A DNA stretch of 64,000 nt from Glaciecola sp041380235 (GCF_041380235.1 NZ_JBGIYY010000008.1:153700-217699); one strand, 5' to 3'. Numbered from the stretch's first letter, positions 42,713 to 51,914 are shown. Made by a program: numbers and translations. The notes: generated by a model from the sequence alone, not told the origin.

Positions 42713-43819
42713 ATGATTGTAGATTCTGAAATGATCGGTCGCGCACAAAGCTCCCTTCGAACAAGCTTTATCGCTGATGCTTTGGCGATGCCGGTGCACT
42801 GGTATTATCGCACAATGGATATACAGCGGGCGTTTGACGGAGGTATTCAGAAGTTTGAAGCAGCACCTCAATTCCATCCTTCGTCTATTATGTCCTTGCA
42901 CTCAACGAGCAGCGGCGGTCGACAGTCATCACGTAACGCACCAGCGCCTAAAATTGTGGGAGAGGTTATTTTAAAAGGCAAAGCGCAACATTGGGACGTA
43001 CCCAATGTTCACTATCATCAAGGAATGGCGGCAGGCGAAAATACCTTAAATGCGCAGTGTACGCGCGTTTTGATGCGCTCGATGATTGCTAATGAGCATG
43101 CTTATGACAAAGAAGCATTTGTGGCCGACTACATTGCATTTATGACCGCTGGCACACCTTTGCATAACGACACCTATGCCGAATCTTACCATCGCGGTTT
43201 CTTTGCTAATTATGTGCAGGGCCGCGCACCGCTAAAATGTGCCATGAAGACTCATGACACCGCGTCTATTGGTGGTTTGGTTACGCTAGCACCCTTAGTT
43301 TTTCGCTTGAAGCTGAGCGGCGCAGATATAAGCGACATTCAGGTAAGCTGTCGCGAGCATATTGCATTGACACACCCTGATGAAGAATTAATGCGAGTCA
43401 GTGATCGCTACGTTATTTTGTTGTGCTCTTTGATGGATAACCCTGACGAAGACAACTTAAAAATACTGTTGGCGGCGGCGGGCAAACAGCATAAAAGCTT
43501 TGATGTTGCAGGATTGGTTAAACGAGACTTGCCCGATCAGCAAGTAGTAGGGCACATTTTCTCATCGGCTTGCTATATTTCAGATTCCTGGCCGGTTGTG
43601 CTTTATTTAGCCTATAAATACCGAAACGAGCCATTTAAAGGACTGTTAGCAAACACCAACTTAGGCGGTGACAATGTTCATCGAGGCATGGTGCTTGGCG
43701 CAATATTCGGTTTGCTGACTAACGATATCGCTAGTCAGTGGTTTGAAAAGCTTGTGGAGCATGAGGCTATTGGTAATGAAATTGACGCACTTATCAGCGC
43801 GGCAATCTCTCCCAAATAG
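42713..43819 (+). CDS. ADP-ribosylglycohydrolase-like protein with altered metal motifs
   Basis: A 368-residue member of the ADP-ribosyl-glycohydrolase fold family, recognised from IADALAMPVHWYY near the N-terminus, MTAGTPLHNDTYAESYHRGF and the C-terminal NLGGDNVHRGMVLGAIFGL. In the standard enzymes a TDDT motif and a GDTDT motif bind two magnesium ions; here those sites read AGENTLN and GGDNVHRG, so most acidic ligands are missing. It may be inactive, use another chemistry, or belong to the separate HWYY subfamily. Its last 26 bp overlap the end of the opposite-strand ovothiol synthase gene. Confidence 0.7.
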   Translation: MIVDSEMIGRAQSSLRTSFIADALAMPVHWYYRTMDIQRAFDGGIQKFEAAPQFHPSSIMSLHSTSSGGRQSSRNAPAPKIVGEVILKGKAQHWDVPNVHYHQGMAAGENTLNAQCTRVLMRSMIANEHAYDKEAFVADYIAFMTAGTPLHNDTYAESYHRGFFANYVQGRAPLKCAMKTHDTASIGGLVTLAPLVFRLKLSGADISDIQVSCREHIALTHPDEELMRVSDRYVILLCSLMDNPDEDNLKILLAAAGKQHKSFDVAGLVKRDLPDQQVVGHIFSSACYISDSWPVVLYLAYKYRNEPFKGLLANTNLGGDNVHRGMVLGAIFGLLTNDIASQWFEKLVEHEAIGNEIDALISAAISPK

Positions 43820-45956
43820 TGACTTCAGACAGTGTGTGTTGAAACTTATGTTGGGTCTCACGGATCACAAAAGGTAGTTTTTGTGGTTCTGAGATCAGTT
43901 TGAACTCTCCTGAAAGCTGGTCTTTTAGACCGTCTAAGGTCGTGTAATTTTCACCATCCTTTTTAAAGCCACCAATCCATTCTTCTTTTGGCGTGTGCTC
44001 TTCGAGCCAAGTATAAGGTGAGGCAATGACAAGTAGGCCGCCATCATTAATACGCTCCCCAATACTCTGTAAAAATTTTGAGGGTTGATACAGCCTATCG
44101 ATGAGATTCGCGGCTAACACTAAATCGTAGCCGCTAAACTCTGGCTTGAGATTGCAGGCATCGCCCTGATGAAAAGACACACGCTGAGCGGTTTTTTCAA
44201 GCCCTAAAGTCTCGAGGCTGCGAGTGTGATAACTGACGAGCTCACCCTCTTCAGGGCGGGCATATCTTACAAAGCCCTGAGAGGCCATTTCAACGCCAAG
44301 GCGGATAAAGTTGCTAGAAAAATCGATACCGTCTACCGCATCAAATGTATCGGCTAATTCAAAGCTTGCACGTCCGCAGGCGCATCCTAGGTCTAGGGCT
44401 TTGCTGGTATTTAAGTCTTGTTTAGCTGACAGGGCTAGCCCTACAAGTGCTTTTGGAAAATTCTCTACCGAGTGCCAATTATCACCAAAGTGAAACTCTG
44501 CATATTGGGCAAGCAACTGGTCGCTTTCATAATAAGCCATAGTGTGTGTAGCCTTGTGTTCTGCGCAGACGTATCGAAACCCCGCGTGCTGAAAAAAGTG
44601 AGGTCTAAACGCATATCGCGCGCTTAGACGTGTTTCATTGCCGGTTGAGATCCAAGACCCGCCTTTAATGAGCTTGTGCTCGCCGTCAAAAGTAGGGGTG
44701 GTAAAATCGTCGTATATGGGATGTACTTTGAAATCATCAAAGGGGTAAATAGGCGTTTCAGTCCATTGCCAGACGTTACCCACGACATCAAACCACTGAC
44801 CGTGTTGAAACTGAGTCACCGGCGATGCCGAGGCATAGTGGTCTAAATGCAAATTGGCATTGGCAGGCTCTTCACTGAGCTCTGATATACCTGCAACTGC
44901 GCATAAGCGATACCACTCGTCTTCGGTGGGCATGCGTATGGATTTATCAGTGTGTTCTGATTTCCATTGGCAAAATGCCTTTGCTTCATGATAGTTGACC
45001 TCTGCCGGCCAATCCCAAGGCATGGGTATTTCTTGAGTCATCACCCGCAAGTGCCATGCATCATTGTGTAAGCACCAAAAGCTCGGATGCTGCGCCTGAC
45101 TGTATTCTCGCCAAGCGAACCCTTCGTCACTCCAGTATTTTGCCTGCTGGTATCCACCGGCCTCTACAAAACCCAGAAACTCCTGATTACTTACCAAATA
45201 TTGACTAGCCTGAAACTCTTTGACAAGTGCTTGGTGGGTTCCATACTCGTTATCCCAGCCATAGCGGTCGGCGTCAAAGGCTTTTCCTAATTTAACATCA
45301 CCGGCTGGAACGGTGATTAACGCGTTTTCCGGCGCAGTATGGCTGACGGTGCAAGCTGACCACTGCGGGTGGCTTTTCACCTTTGAGATATCGAGTTGAC
45401 GAATCAATACCGAAGAGGTTTCAAGGTGAATACGCTCATGCTCAATTCCCATAATGATGGGCCACCAAGGGCTTTCCCAGTCAATCGGGAGACTCAATTC
45501 AATGCTGTTGATGAGCGCCAGAACAATGGCCCTGACTTCATTACGGTAACTCAATACTTCATTCACCGTTGGCCATTCAAAGTCATCGTCGTTAATGGTG
45601 TCCCAGCTCATTTCATCAACGCCCACCGCAAAGCAAGACTCAAATGCTGGATTGACGCGCTGATTGATCATTTTTGCGAGGATCAACTTGTTGATAAAGA
45701 ATGTCGCGGTATGCCCAAGGTAGAATATTAGCGGGTGGCGCAGGCTTATAGACTGCTTGTAAAAGCCGTCTTCACTGGCAATACATTGAAACAAATGCGT
45801 GTAGGTGTCAAAGGTATTGATAAAATAACGGGCTATTTCTTTGCGTTTTTCAGCAAGGTCGCCACTGCGTAAATCTGGGGTTCTGTGTTGCGCTATCGTT
45901 GTTGCCGAATTGCTTGTTGATTCTAGGGCGTGTGAGCCTAGCGAAAAAGGTACCAT
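43794..45956 (-). CDS. ovoA: 5-histidylcysteine sulfoxide synthase with methyltransferase domain (ovothiol synthase)
   Basis: A 720-residue three-domain enzyme that joins cysteine to the C5 of histidine with O2 and iron, and methylates the product, the route to ovothiol A. An N-terminal DinB-like part with LGHTATFF (His82) and IEHERIHLETS (His173, His177) supplies the iron ligands. A formylglycine-generating-enzyme-like domain follows (FDVVGNVWQWTETP, KGGSWISTGNETRLSARYAF), then a C-terminal class I methyltransferase (ALDLGCACGRA). Length and order are as in OvoA. Ovothiol is a small thiol antioxidant. It starts cleanly at an ATG; the upstream spacer has a TAAATCGT triple repeat. Confidence 0.9.
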   Translation of the reverse strand: MVPFSLGSHALESTSNSATTIAQHRTPDLRSGDLAEKRKEIARYFINTFDTYTHLFQCIASEDGFYKQSISLRHPLIFYLGHTATFFINKLILAKMINQRVNPAFESCFAVGVDEMSWDTINDDDFEWPTVNEVLSYRNEVRAIVLALINSIELSLPIDWESPWWPIIMGIEHERIHLETSSVLIRQLDISKVKSHPQWSACTVSHTAPENALITVPAGDVKLGKAFDADRYGWDNEYGTHQALVKEFQASQYLVSNQEFLGFVEAGGYQQAKYWSDEGFAWREYSQAQHPSFWCLHNDAWHLRVMTQEIPMPWDWPAEVNYHEAKAFCQWKSEHTDKSIRMPTEDEWYRLCAVAGISELSEEPANANLHLDHYASASPVTQFQHGQWFDVVGNVWQWTETPIYPFDDFKVHPIYDDFTTPTFDGEHKLIKGGSWISTGNETRLSARYAFRPHFFQHAGFRYVCAEHKATHTMAYYESDQLLAQYAEFHFGDNWHSVENFPKALVGLALSAKQDLNTSKALDLGCACGRASFELADTFDAVDGIDFSSNFIRLGVEMASQGFVRYARPEEGELVSYHTRSLETLGLEKTAQRVSFHQGDACNLKPEFSGYDLVLAANLIDRLYQPSKFLQSIGERINDGGLLVIASPYTWLEEHTPKEEWIGGFKKDGENYTTLDGLKDQLSGEFKLISEPQKLPFVIRETQHKFQHTLSEVTIWERLPR

Positions 45957-46003
45957 GTTTTAAAACATTCCTTATTTACAGCATTTATTTGTACTATATT
46001 TAG

Positions 46004-46027
46004 TAAATCGTTAAATCGTTAAATCGT
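46004..46027. repeat. 8-bp tandem repeat TAAATCGT, three exact units
   Basis: Three perfect copies of TAAATCGT (46004-46011, 46012-46019, 46020-46027), 48 bp upstream of the ovoA start on the minus strand. It could affect promoter spacing; no function is established. Confidence 0.9.
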
Positions 46028-46167
46028 TCATTGTAGCAAGCACAGGCGATTAATATTTACAGCATTCTAATAGGCGCTTGCGGATCGCCTTTGTTATTAG
46101 ATAGACCTGAACAGGGCTTCTAATATTTCAAAGGGCTCCGTTATGAAGTAGTGGCCAAAATAAGTCA

Positions 46168-46875
46168 ATGTTATTGGTGCATTTGACAGAGTCTAACTGG
46201 CTGGTAATATTTCCAGTGCCTTTTTACTACGTGAAATGTATTTTGTCATTATCCTCCAATGAGTTCCAATCTTTATTAATAAACGTGCTTCAGACATTTC
46301 GTTCGCAGTTTATAGTCGGTATCAGTGAATTCGAACTGATTAGGGCGCTGCAGTCGCCGCCGTTCCTATTATTTGACAACAAAGCTCTACAAGATCCACT
46401 GGTACTGTTTCAGACGCATTTTGTATTGTTTCATAGCCTTTATCACTTGCGGCAACGATGGAGAGCGCAAAACGTCGGTGAATTGGATATCGGACTTACT
46501 CAAATTGTGCTAAAACCCACCTTAAAATCAGCAGCCAATATAATACAGACAAAAGACCCGCTTGCTGACTACTATCTGGATTGGACCAATTTTTCTCAGA
46601 CAGATGCAGACGATGTGGAGAATTTGTTAAACAGTTTTTGGGAAAAGATGGCGGGGACGGATTTAGGGGCTGCGCTCAGCGAAACTGAAATTGAAGCAGC
46701 TTGTCGTACCATGGAAATGCCATCGCTGGATAATGTTGATGTGTTGACGCTTAAACATGCATATCGGCGGCTGCAGCATCAAAATCATCCGGATAAGGGC
46801 GGCAACATTGAGAAATCCCAAGCGATACTGCAAGCTTATACGCAACTATATAAACATCTGAGTAAAGGGCATTAG
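46168..46875 (+). CDS. DnaJ-related protein
   Basis: A 235-residue protein. The C-terminus is a J-domain fragment: LKHAYRRLQHQNHPDKGG with the HPD tripeptide that stimulates DnaK ATPase. The N-terminal 140 residues (ELIRALQSPPFLL, LFHSLYHLRQRW) match the DNA-J-related domain found in gammaproteobacteria. The first 25 codons (MLLVHLTESNWLVIFPVPF) are hydrophobic and unlike the family, so a GTG at 46231 or TTG at 46243 may be the true start. Likely a co-chaperone for DnaK with unknown clients. Divergent from ovoA. Confidence 0.78.
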   Translation: MLLVHLTESNWLVIFPVPFYYVKCILSLSSNEFQSLLINVLQTFRSQFIVGISEFELIRALQSPPFLLFDNKALQDPLVLFQTHFVLFHSLYHLRQRWRAQNVGELDIGLTQIVLKPTLKSAANIIQTKDPLADYYLDWTNFSQTDADDVENLLNSFWEKMAGTDLGAALSETEIEAACRTMEMPSLDNVDVLTLKHAYRRLQHQNHPDKGGNIEKSQAILQAYTQLYKHLSKGH

Positions 46876-46929
46876 GCGTTGATTTTGCCTTCACTAAGTC
46901 GAAGACTCATTACTAAATTATAGGACCGA

Positions 46930-48129
46930 TTGATGATAACAATTTTAAAATGGCTAGGCGTGCTTGCTATGTGTTTAATGATTGCTGCCGGCATCGCTTG
47001 GTGGGCGATTGGCCCAGACTGGCGTGCTCTGTTGTTAGATCCACCTCAAGACGCCAACGTTTTATTTTGGTCACAGAGCCAGCGAGATGTTGGCTTTAAG
47101 ATGACCGATAAGTTGCCGCAACTGATCAAGTCTAATGTTATCGAGCCAAGTCACACACCTCGAGATTTACCGATAGGAGCGCCACTTCCATTAGCCACCA
47201 ATATGGACCTTTTCTTTGAACAGCAGAATTTGGCTGGTGCATTAATATTGCATAAGGGGCAAATTCGATTCGAACGCTATGGCATTGGGCATTCACCTGA
47301 TAAGCGCTGGACCAGTTTTTCGGTGGCAAAATCGCTTACCTCAAGTTTAGTGGGCATGGCTTTAAAAGACGGCTACATAGGTAGTCTGGATGATAAAGTG
47401 TCACAATATATTGAGGGCTTAAAAGGTTCAGCCTATGACGACGTGACCATTCGCCAGTTGTTAACCATGACCTCGGGCGTAAAGTGGAATGAAGACTATT
47501 CAGATCCGCAGTCTGATGTAGCAAAATTTAATAATCATATCGCCAGCGACGGTTTACCCTCTATCGTGAGCTATATGCGTAAACTGCCCAGGGCGCACCC
47601 AGCGGGTCAACAATGGCACTATTCTACCGGAGAAACAAACCTCATTGGAATCTTGGTGGGGGAATCGACGGGTCGCCCTCTTGCGCAATATTTAAGCGAA
47701 AAAATATGGCAGCCCTTTGGTATGGCAGATAAAGCCAGCTGGCTATTGAGTTCCGACGGTTTGGCCATTTCAGGGTGTTGCATACAGGCCAGCCTGAGAG
47801 ATTTTGCTCGCTACGGCTTGTTTGTATTAGAAGATGGCAAGATAAACGGCAGCGCGACCTTACCGGATGGCTGGATGGCAATGGCCACAAGTAAGCAAAC
47901 CGACATTGGCCGCGAAGGCAGAGGATATGGGTTTCAGTGGTGGACTTTCGATGATGGCAGCTTTACTGCGCGCGGTATTTTTGGGCAAACCATTTTTATC
48001 GACCCCAAACGACAACTTGTTGTGGCCTTTAACGGCAACTGGAAAAACGCTACCGAGCCTGAGCTAAACAAGGCGCGTTTTGAGTTTATTGATGAGGTTC
48101 GATTACTGCTTGATGAAGAAGCGAAGTGA
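46930..48129 (+). CDS. Beta-lactamase-fold serine hydrolase (class C type), membrane anchored
   Basis: A 399-residue penicillin-binding-protein-like hydrolase. An uncleaved-looking N-terminal helix (WLGVLAMCLMIAAGIAWWAI) is followed by the catalytic SxxK (Ser131-Val-Ala-Lys134) and the YSTGE tyrosine motif. A C-terminal RGIFGQTIFIDPKRQLVVAF strand replaces the KTG triad. Such proteins act as esterases, D-amino-acid amidases or carboxypeptidases. Substrate unknown; true beta-lactamase activity is unlikely to be the main role. A GACCGATTG region precedes the start. Confidence 0.85.
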   Translation: MMITILKWLGVLAMCLMIAAGIAWWAIGPDWRALLLDPPQDANVLFWSQSQRDVGFKMTDKLPQLIKSNVIEPSHTPRDLPIGAPLPLATNMDLFFEQQNLAGALILHKGQIRFERYGIGHSPDKRWTSFSVAKSLTSSLVGMALKDGYIGSLDDKVSQYIEGLKGSAYDDVTIRQLLTMTSGVKWNEDYSDPQSDVAKFNNHIASDGLPSIVSYMRKLPRAHPAGQQWHYSTGETNLIGILVGESTGRPLAQYLSEKIWQPFGMADKASWLLSSDGLAISGCCIQASLRDFARYGLFVLEDGKINGSATLPDGWMAMATSKQTDIGREGRGYGFQWWTFDDGSFTARGIFGQTIFIDPKRQLVVAFNGNWKNATEPELNKARFEFIDEVRLLLDEEAK

Positions 48130-48212
48130 GCCGAGCCGGAGATAACCGAATATAACCAAGCACTCCAAAATCTTGTATACTCGCGTTCAATTTTACTTTG
48201 GGGTTTTGTGTC

Positions 48213-48488
48213 TTGAAAAAAGCAGTGTTAATAATAATGGCTTTGAGTATCTCTGCTTGTGTAGTGGTCCCGCAAACTGACTACTCGCAAAAATATAAAT
48301 GTGAACTATCGAGCGATAAGAAAGTGTTAAAACTGGTGAATCTTTTGGAAAACGATACAAGTTTTTATGCTTGGACCGATGAAACCTTAGCACTCATTTC
48401 AGTACCTACATCTGCGATTCTGTCTGCTAGCTATGTGTTGGTAAATAATGTTTATCATATCGGTGAGCGAACGATTAAGTGCGGTTAG
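48213..48488 (+). CDS. Small lipoprotein of unknown function
   Basis: A 91-residue protein. The frame opens at 48198, but the TTG at 48213, after GGGG, gives the lipoprotein signal MKKAVLIIMALSISAC with the lipobox Cys16. The mature part holds two further cysteines near the ends (KYKCELSS and TIKCG), likely a disulfide, and a hydrophobic stretch (LALISVPTSAILSASYVLVN). No family recognised. Envelope-anchored by prediction. It precedes the FimT-like pilin on the same strand by 111 bp. Confidence 0.65.
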   Translation: MKKAVLIIMALSISACVVVPQTDYSQKYKCELSSDKKVLKLVNLLENDTSFYAWTDETLALISVPTSAILSASYVLVNNVYHIGERTIKCG

Positions 48489-48599
48489 CGCAACGCAGTC
48501 GAGTAGTATGCATATTTACACCTAAAGGACAGTTTCAGCCGCTAATCTGATTTTGTATGCTTTGCGTTATCTTGAATATATTTGATTAGGGAATATCAG

Positions 48600-49169
48600 A
48601 TGACAGCAAAGCAGGGATTTGCTCGCCCCCAATTGGGTTTGACGCTTGTAGAAATACTCATTGGATTGGCATTACTGAGTATAGTGTTTGGGTTCGCCGC
48701 ACCAAGCGCGGTGAGTATAATTGACAAGCATCGCATTACTGCGCAGGTTAATTATATGAGCAGCGTACTGCAATATACCCGTCATCACGCTGTCGACCAG
48801 CACATAATCGCGGCACTTTGTCCGTCGGACGATTTACGTACCTGCAATGTGAACGATTGGAATTTGCCCAAAATGCTGTTTGCCGATCACAACCACAATG
48901 GTATGCGCGATCAAAATGAAGCCCTTATCCACGCCACGCCAAAGATGCCTAGTGGTGTATTTATGCGTGGGCCAAATAAGATTGTGCGTTTTTACGAAGA
49001 TGGCACCATTGGCACGCCCACCACGATTTTGATTTGTCCGCAGCGTGCCCAGCAAACATTGAACCGAGCCTTATTTATCAGCCTGCAAGGCCGTGTGCGC
49101 CCTAGTCAAGATACGAACCAAGACGAAATTCATGAGCGAGGAAATAAGCAAGCCTTGGTATGCGTCTAA
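48600..49169 (+). CDS. FimT/GspH-type minor pilin
   Basis: A 189-residue type IV (pseudo)pilin from the ATG at 48600, which follows AGGGA by 7 bp; the frame opens at a TTG at 48582. The prepilin cleavage is Gly13/Leu14 with Glu at +5 (LGLTLVEILIGLALL), and the transmembrane helix follows. The central CPSDDLRTCN and HNHNGMRDQNEA blocks and the GRVR ending are typical of the GspH/FimT family, with three to four cysteines and an acidic DHNHNG loop that may bind calcium. Needs PilD processing and pilus machinery encoded elsewhere. Closed by a terminator. No other pilus genes nearby. Confidence 0.85.
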   Translation: MTAKQGFARPQLGLTLVEILIGLALLSIVFGFAAPSAVSIIDKHRITAQVNYMSSVLQYTRHHAVDQHIIAALCPSDDLRTCNVNDWNLPKMLFADHNHNGMRDQNEALIHATPKMPSGVFMRGPNKIVRFYEDGTIGTPTTILICPQRAQQTLNRALFISLQGRVRPSQDTNQDEIHERGNKQALVCV

Positions 49170-49218
49170 TTAAGCTCATTTTGAGCCATTCAATTTATTA
49201 CCTCCCTGCGTAATTTGG

Positions 49219-49245
49219 CGGCATCTTTTGGATGCCGTTTTTTTT
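49219..49245 (+). terminator. Rho-independent terminator after the minor pilin gene
   Basis: A 7-bp stem CGGCATC / GATGCCG with a TTTTG loop, followed by eight T (49238-49245). It is 50 bp past the pilin stop. Confidence 0.9.
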
Positions 49246-49396
49246 GTCTTTTACAGAACCCGAACGCAAAGGATCCGATTTCTATCTTTTGGGTCTATGT
49301 TTAGTCGGCTAAAAACGCTATTGTTTTACTCTGCACTGAGTAGCTGCAAGTCAGTGCAAATATCTCAGCGCAATGAACTTAATAAAAGGAGACAGG

Positions 49397-49840
49397 ATGC
49401 AATATCTTCACAGCATGATCAGAGTTAAAGATTTGGACAAAACCCTACACTTTTTTTGTGAACTGTTAGGCTTAGTAGAGCTCAATCGTTACGACAGTGA
49501 AAAAGGGCGGTTTACCCTCGTATTTTTGAGTGCACCTGAAGATATCGAGTTAGCCGAACAGCGCAAAGCGCCTTTGCTTGAACTGACTTACAATTGGGAC
49601 AATACCGAAGACTATGATGGCGGTCGAAATTTTGGGCATTTGGCTTATCGCGTAGAAAATATTTATACCTTGTGCCAAGCACTTATGGACGGCGGTGTAG
49701 ACATTTTACGCCCTCCTCGTGACGGGCACATGGCCTTTGTTAAGTCGCCCGATGGTATTTCCATCGAGTTGTTGCAAGCGGGAGAGTCTCTCGCTGCGCA
49801 GGAGCCTTGGTTGTCGATGGAAAATAAAGGCAGTTGGTAA
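49397..49840 (+). CDS. gloA: Glyoxalase I / lactoylglutathione lyase-type VOC protein
   Basis: A 147-residue VOC-fold enzyme from the ATG at 49397 (AGGAGA 7 bp upstream; the frame opens at 49373). Metal ligands line up with E. coli GloA: His5, Glu62 (LLELTYN), His81 (NFGHLAYRV) and Glu124 (SIELLQ). It isomerises the methylglyoxal-glutathione hemithioacetal to S-lactoylglutathione. Usually nickel-dependent in short bacterial forms. A terminator follows at 49917-49945. Confidence 0.87.
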   Translation: MQYLHSMIRVKDLDKTLHFFCELLGLVELNRYDSEKGRFTLVFLSAPEDIELAEQRKAPLLELTYNWDNTEDYDGGRNFGHLAYRVENIYTLCQALMDGGVDILRPPRDGHMAFVKSPDGISIELLQAGESLAAQEPWLSMENKGSW

Positions 49841-49916
49841 TGATGTGTTGATATTCCAAAGGCTAGGCAAATTCAGTATTACCGTATCTCTGCTGTAGAT
49901 GAGATGCTGTTCATGT

Positions 49917-49945
49917 AAAAGGCAAATAGAAAATGTGCCTTTTTT
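49917..49945 (+). terminator. Rho-independent terminator after gloA
   Basis: Stem AAAAGGCA / TGCCTTTT with an 11-base loop and trailing T-run to 49945, 77 bp beyond the gloA stop. Confidence 0.8.
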
Positions 49946-49992
49946 AGCTCATGTCAGTAAACAACTTAGTCAATATTATTAAAAGAGGCTAC

Positions 49993-50907
49993 ATGCCAAT
50001 CACCCAACATACTGCCTCATCCTTCAGCAAAGCAGTTTTTTGTACAATTGTCTTAGCGTTCAGCTCTATTTCACTTGCTCAACAAACCGATTCTCCAGAC
50101 CGTAACCTGACTGGTTTTGAAGCCGGAGATGAAGCACAGCCGCTGTGGGAATTTGGTGCGGGTGGCGGGTTTGTTGAAGTGCCAAATTATCCCGCATCAA
50201 GCGAACGTAACTTCGTTGCATTGGCAGCGCCGTATGTCATTTACCGGGGAGACGTGTTTCGAATCGGCGGTGGCGGCGGAGCTCGCGCGGTGGTAGTAGA
50301 AGACAGCACCTTTGAGCTCGACATTTCTGTGGGCGGCGCATTTTCTGCTGACAGTGACGATAATACCGCTCGTGAAGGCATGCCTGAATTAGATTTATTG
50401 CTCGAAATTGGCCCGCAGTTACTGTATCGAATGAAAGATTTTGAGTTTGATAGTGGCGGAGAAGGTCGTCTCAATCTGCGTTTACAGGCCAGAGCTGTAT
50501 TTTCTACAGATATAAAACGTATTGATCACCGAGGCTACGTTTTTGAACCTGAATTGTCTTATCAGCAGCGCGGTACCTTGTTTCCTGATACGGCGCTTAA
50601 CTTATCGTTCAGTGCAGTGTTTGCAACAGAGGATTTACAAGATTATTTTTACGAGGTCGATGATGAGTTTGTTACCGCTAATCGTAACGCTTTTGACGCA
50701 ACGGGCGGCTACTTAGGCTCGCAGCTATCTGCGGGTTTGTCGTTTCCAATATTTGAGAATATGAGGGGCTTTTTAGGCGGCAGCGCAAGATTTCATGCGG
50801 GTGCAGCCAATGAAGACAGTCCTTTGTTTGAAAAAGATATCACTTACAGCATTGGCGTTGGCTTTGTGTGGCGAATGTATGAATCAGAGGCGATTGCTAG
50901 CTGGTAG
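49993..50907 (+). CDS. MipA/OmpV family outer-membrane protein
   Basis: A 304-residue beta-barrel from the ATG at 49993, with AAGAGG before it (the frame opens at 49951). Signal peptide ends near VLAFSSISLAQ. The conserved GAGGGFVEVPNYPASSERNFVALAAPYVIYRGDVF and the closing YSIGVGFVWRMYESEAIASW are family hallmarks, as is the lining of alternating strands. MipA binds murein hydrolases in E. coli, and other OmpV-type proteins are stress- or osmolarity-related porins; the job here is open. Confidence 0.87.
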   Translation: MPITQHTASSFSKAVFCTIVLAFSSISLAQQTDSPDRNLTGFEAGDEAQPLWEFGAGGGFVEVPNYPASSERNFVALAAPYVIYRGDVFRIGGGGGARAVVVEDSTFELDISVGGAFSADSDDNTAREGMPELDLLLEIGPQLLYRMKDFEFDSGGEGRLNLRLQARAVFSTDIKRIDHRGYVFEPELSYQQRGTLFPDTALNLSFSAVFATEDLQDYFYEVDDEFVTANRNAFDATGGYLGSQLSAGLSFPIFENMRGFLGGSARFHAGAANEDSPLFEKDITYSIGVGFVWRMYESEAIASW

Positions 50908-51019
50908 AGGCTAGGCGCACAAGCAAGTAATGCACTTGCACAATATCTTTAAATTTGAGCTAACAAAAATACGTTTTTGAGCGATAACCTATACATCAGA
51001 AACGTTAATTGGAGGCCAG

Positions 51020-51886
51020 ATGTATACCCTTTCGCAAGTGCAGATAGATATGGCACGAAATTCAACGGATGACTTTAATTTATTCCACGATCAATTTCGT
51101 TGGGGCTGGATAAAGCAAAACCCGTTTACAGGCCCCATTGCACTTGGTTTCCAACTAGGTTGTTTAATTGAAACCCATATTCCCAAAAACAGCCCGCATG
51201 TTACCGTAGATATGCTCAGGTTCAGCAGTTTTGAACTAAAATTTGCAAATTGCGTGATGGTTGGAGACAAAATAGATGTCGAGTTTAAGAAGGGTCGTCT
51301 ATCTAAAAACGAAAATGGCAAGCAGTTTTCTACTCGTGTGTGTTTAAAAGCGAATGGAAAACCCGCAATGATAGGGTTTAAGCGTGACGGTGAATACCCA
51401 ACGCTAAATTTGGATTTACCTGAAATCTTAGTGTCGCAGCTCAAAGATTTGCCGGATAGAAGTTTTGTGTTGGACAATCAATATTTTTTAAAACGCAAAT
51501 GGATGATTGTTGGTAACGCTAAAAACTTTTTGTTAAGCGCCTTTGCCGATCAGACGGTTTTTATCGACGAGTTTGCAAATAAAGTCACCTTTCCACAAAT
51601 GTACCCACTGTCTTTATTGTCATCAGCCATGCTGGAGAGAGCGCAGGCAGCCAATTATGATTTGGTGCAAAACCCATTAATATATACATCCCAGCATCTC
51701 AGCATAGATAAGGTTCAATTAAAAGAAATGCGTAGCAATGATGCCTTAAATATATTGGTCAAACAGCCGCAGTATTTACCCGGCGGCATTCAGCGCTTTG
51801 ACTGTTTTGGTTTTGTTAATCAGCAAACCCCATTGTTTATGGCGCAAGTTGATTTAATATCTGTAAGTGATATGAAGGTCAAATAA
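51020..51886 (+). CDS. MaoC/hotdog-like protein
   Basis: A 288-residue protein whose N-terminus (NSTDDFNLFHDQFRWGWIKQ, then GPIALGFQLG) has the MaoC-type D..N.FH plus GPI.LG pattern of hotdog-fold dehydratases. The length suggests a double hotdog. The expected catalytic Asp and His are at the DFNLFHD segment. It might hydrate enoyl thioesters or bind acyl chains, but the second half (VTFPQMYPLSLLSSAML) has no motif I can name. GGAGG precedes the ATG; the gene stands alone. Confidence 0.65.
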   Translation: MYTLSQVQIDMARNSTDDFNLFHDQFRWGWIKQNPFTGPIALGFQLGCLIETHIPKNSPHVTVDMLRFSSFELKFANCVMVGDKIDVEFKKGRLSKNENGKQFSTRVCLKANGKPAMIGFKRDGEYPTLNLDLPEILVSQLKDLPDRSFVLDNQYFLKRKWMIVGNAKNFLLSAFADQTVFIDEFANKVTFPQMYPLSLLSSAMLERAQAANYDLVQNPLIYTSQHLSIDKVQLKEMRSNDALNILVKQPQYLPGGIQRFDCFGFVNQQTPLFMAQVDLISVSDMKVK

Positions 51887-51914
51887 CCACTCAAACATGC
51901 ATCAGTAATTACCC

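Noticed and set aside
49228..49428. 66-codon plus-strand ORF starting in the pilin terminator
   Set aside because: Starts inside a rho-independent terminator and overlaps gloA in another frame.
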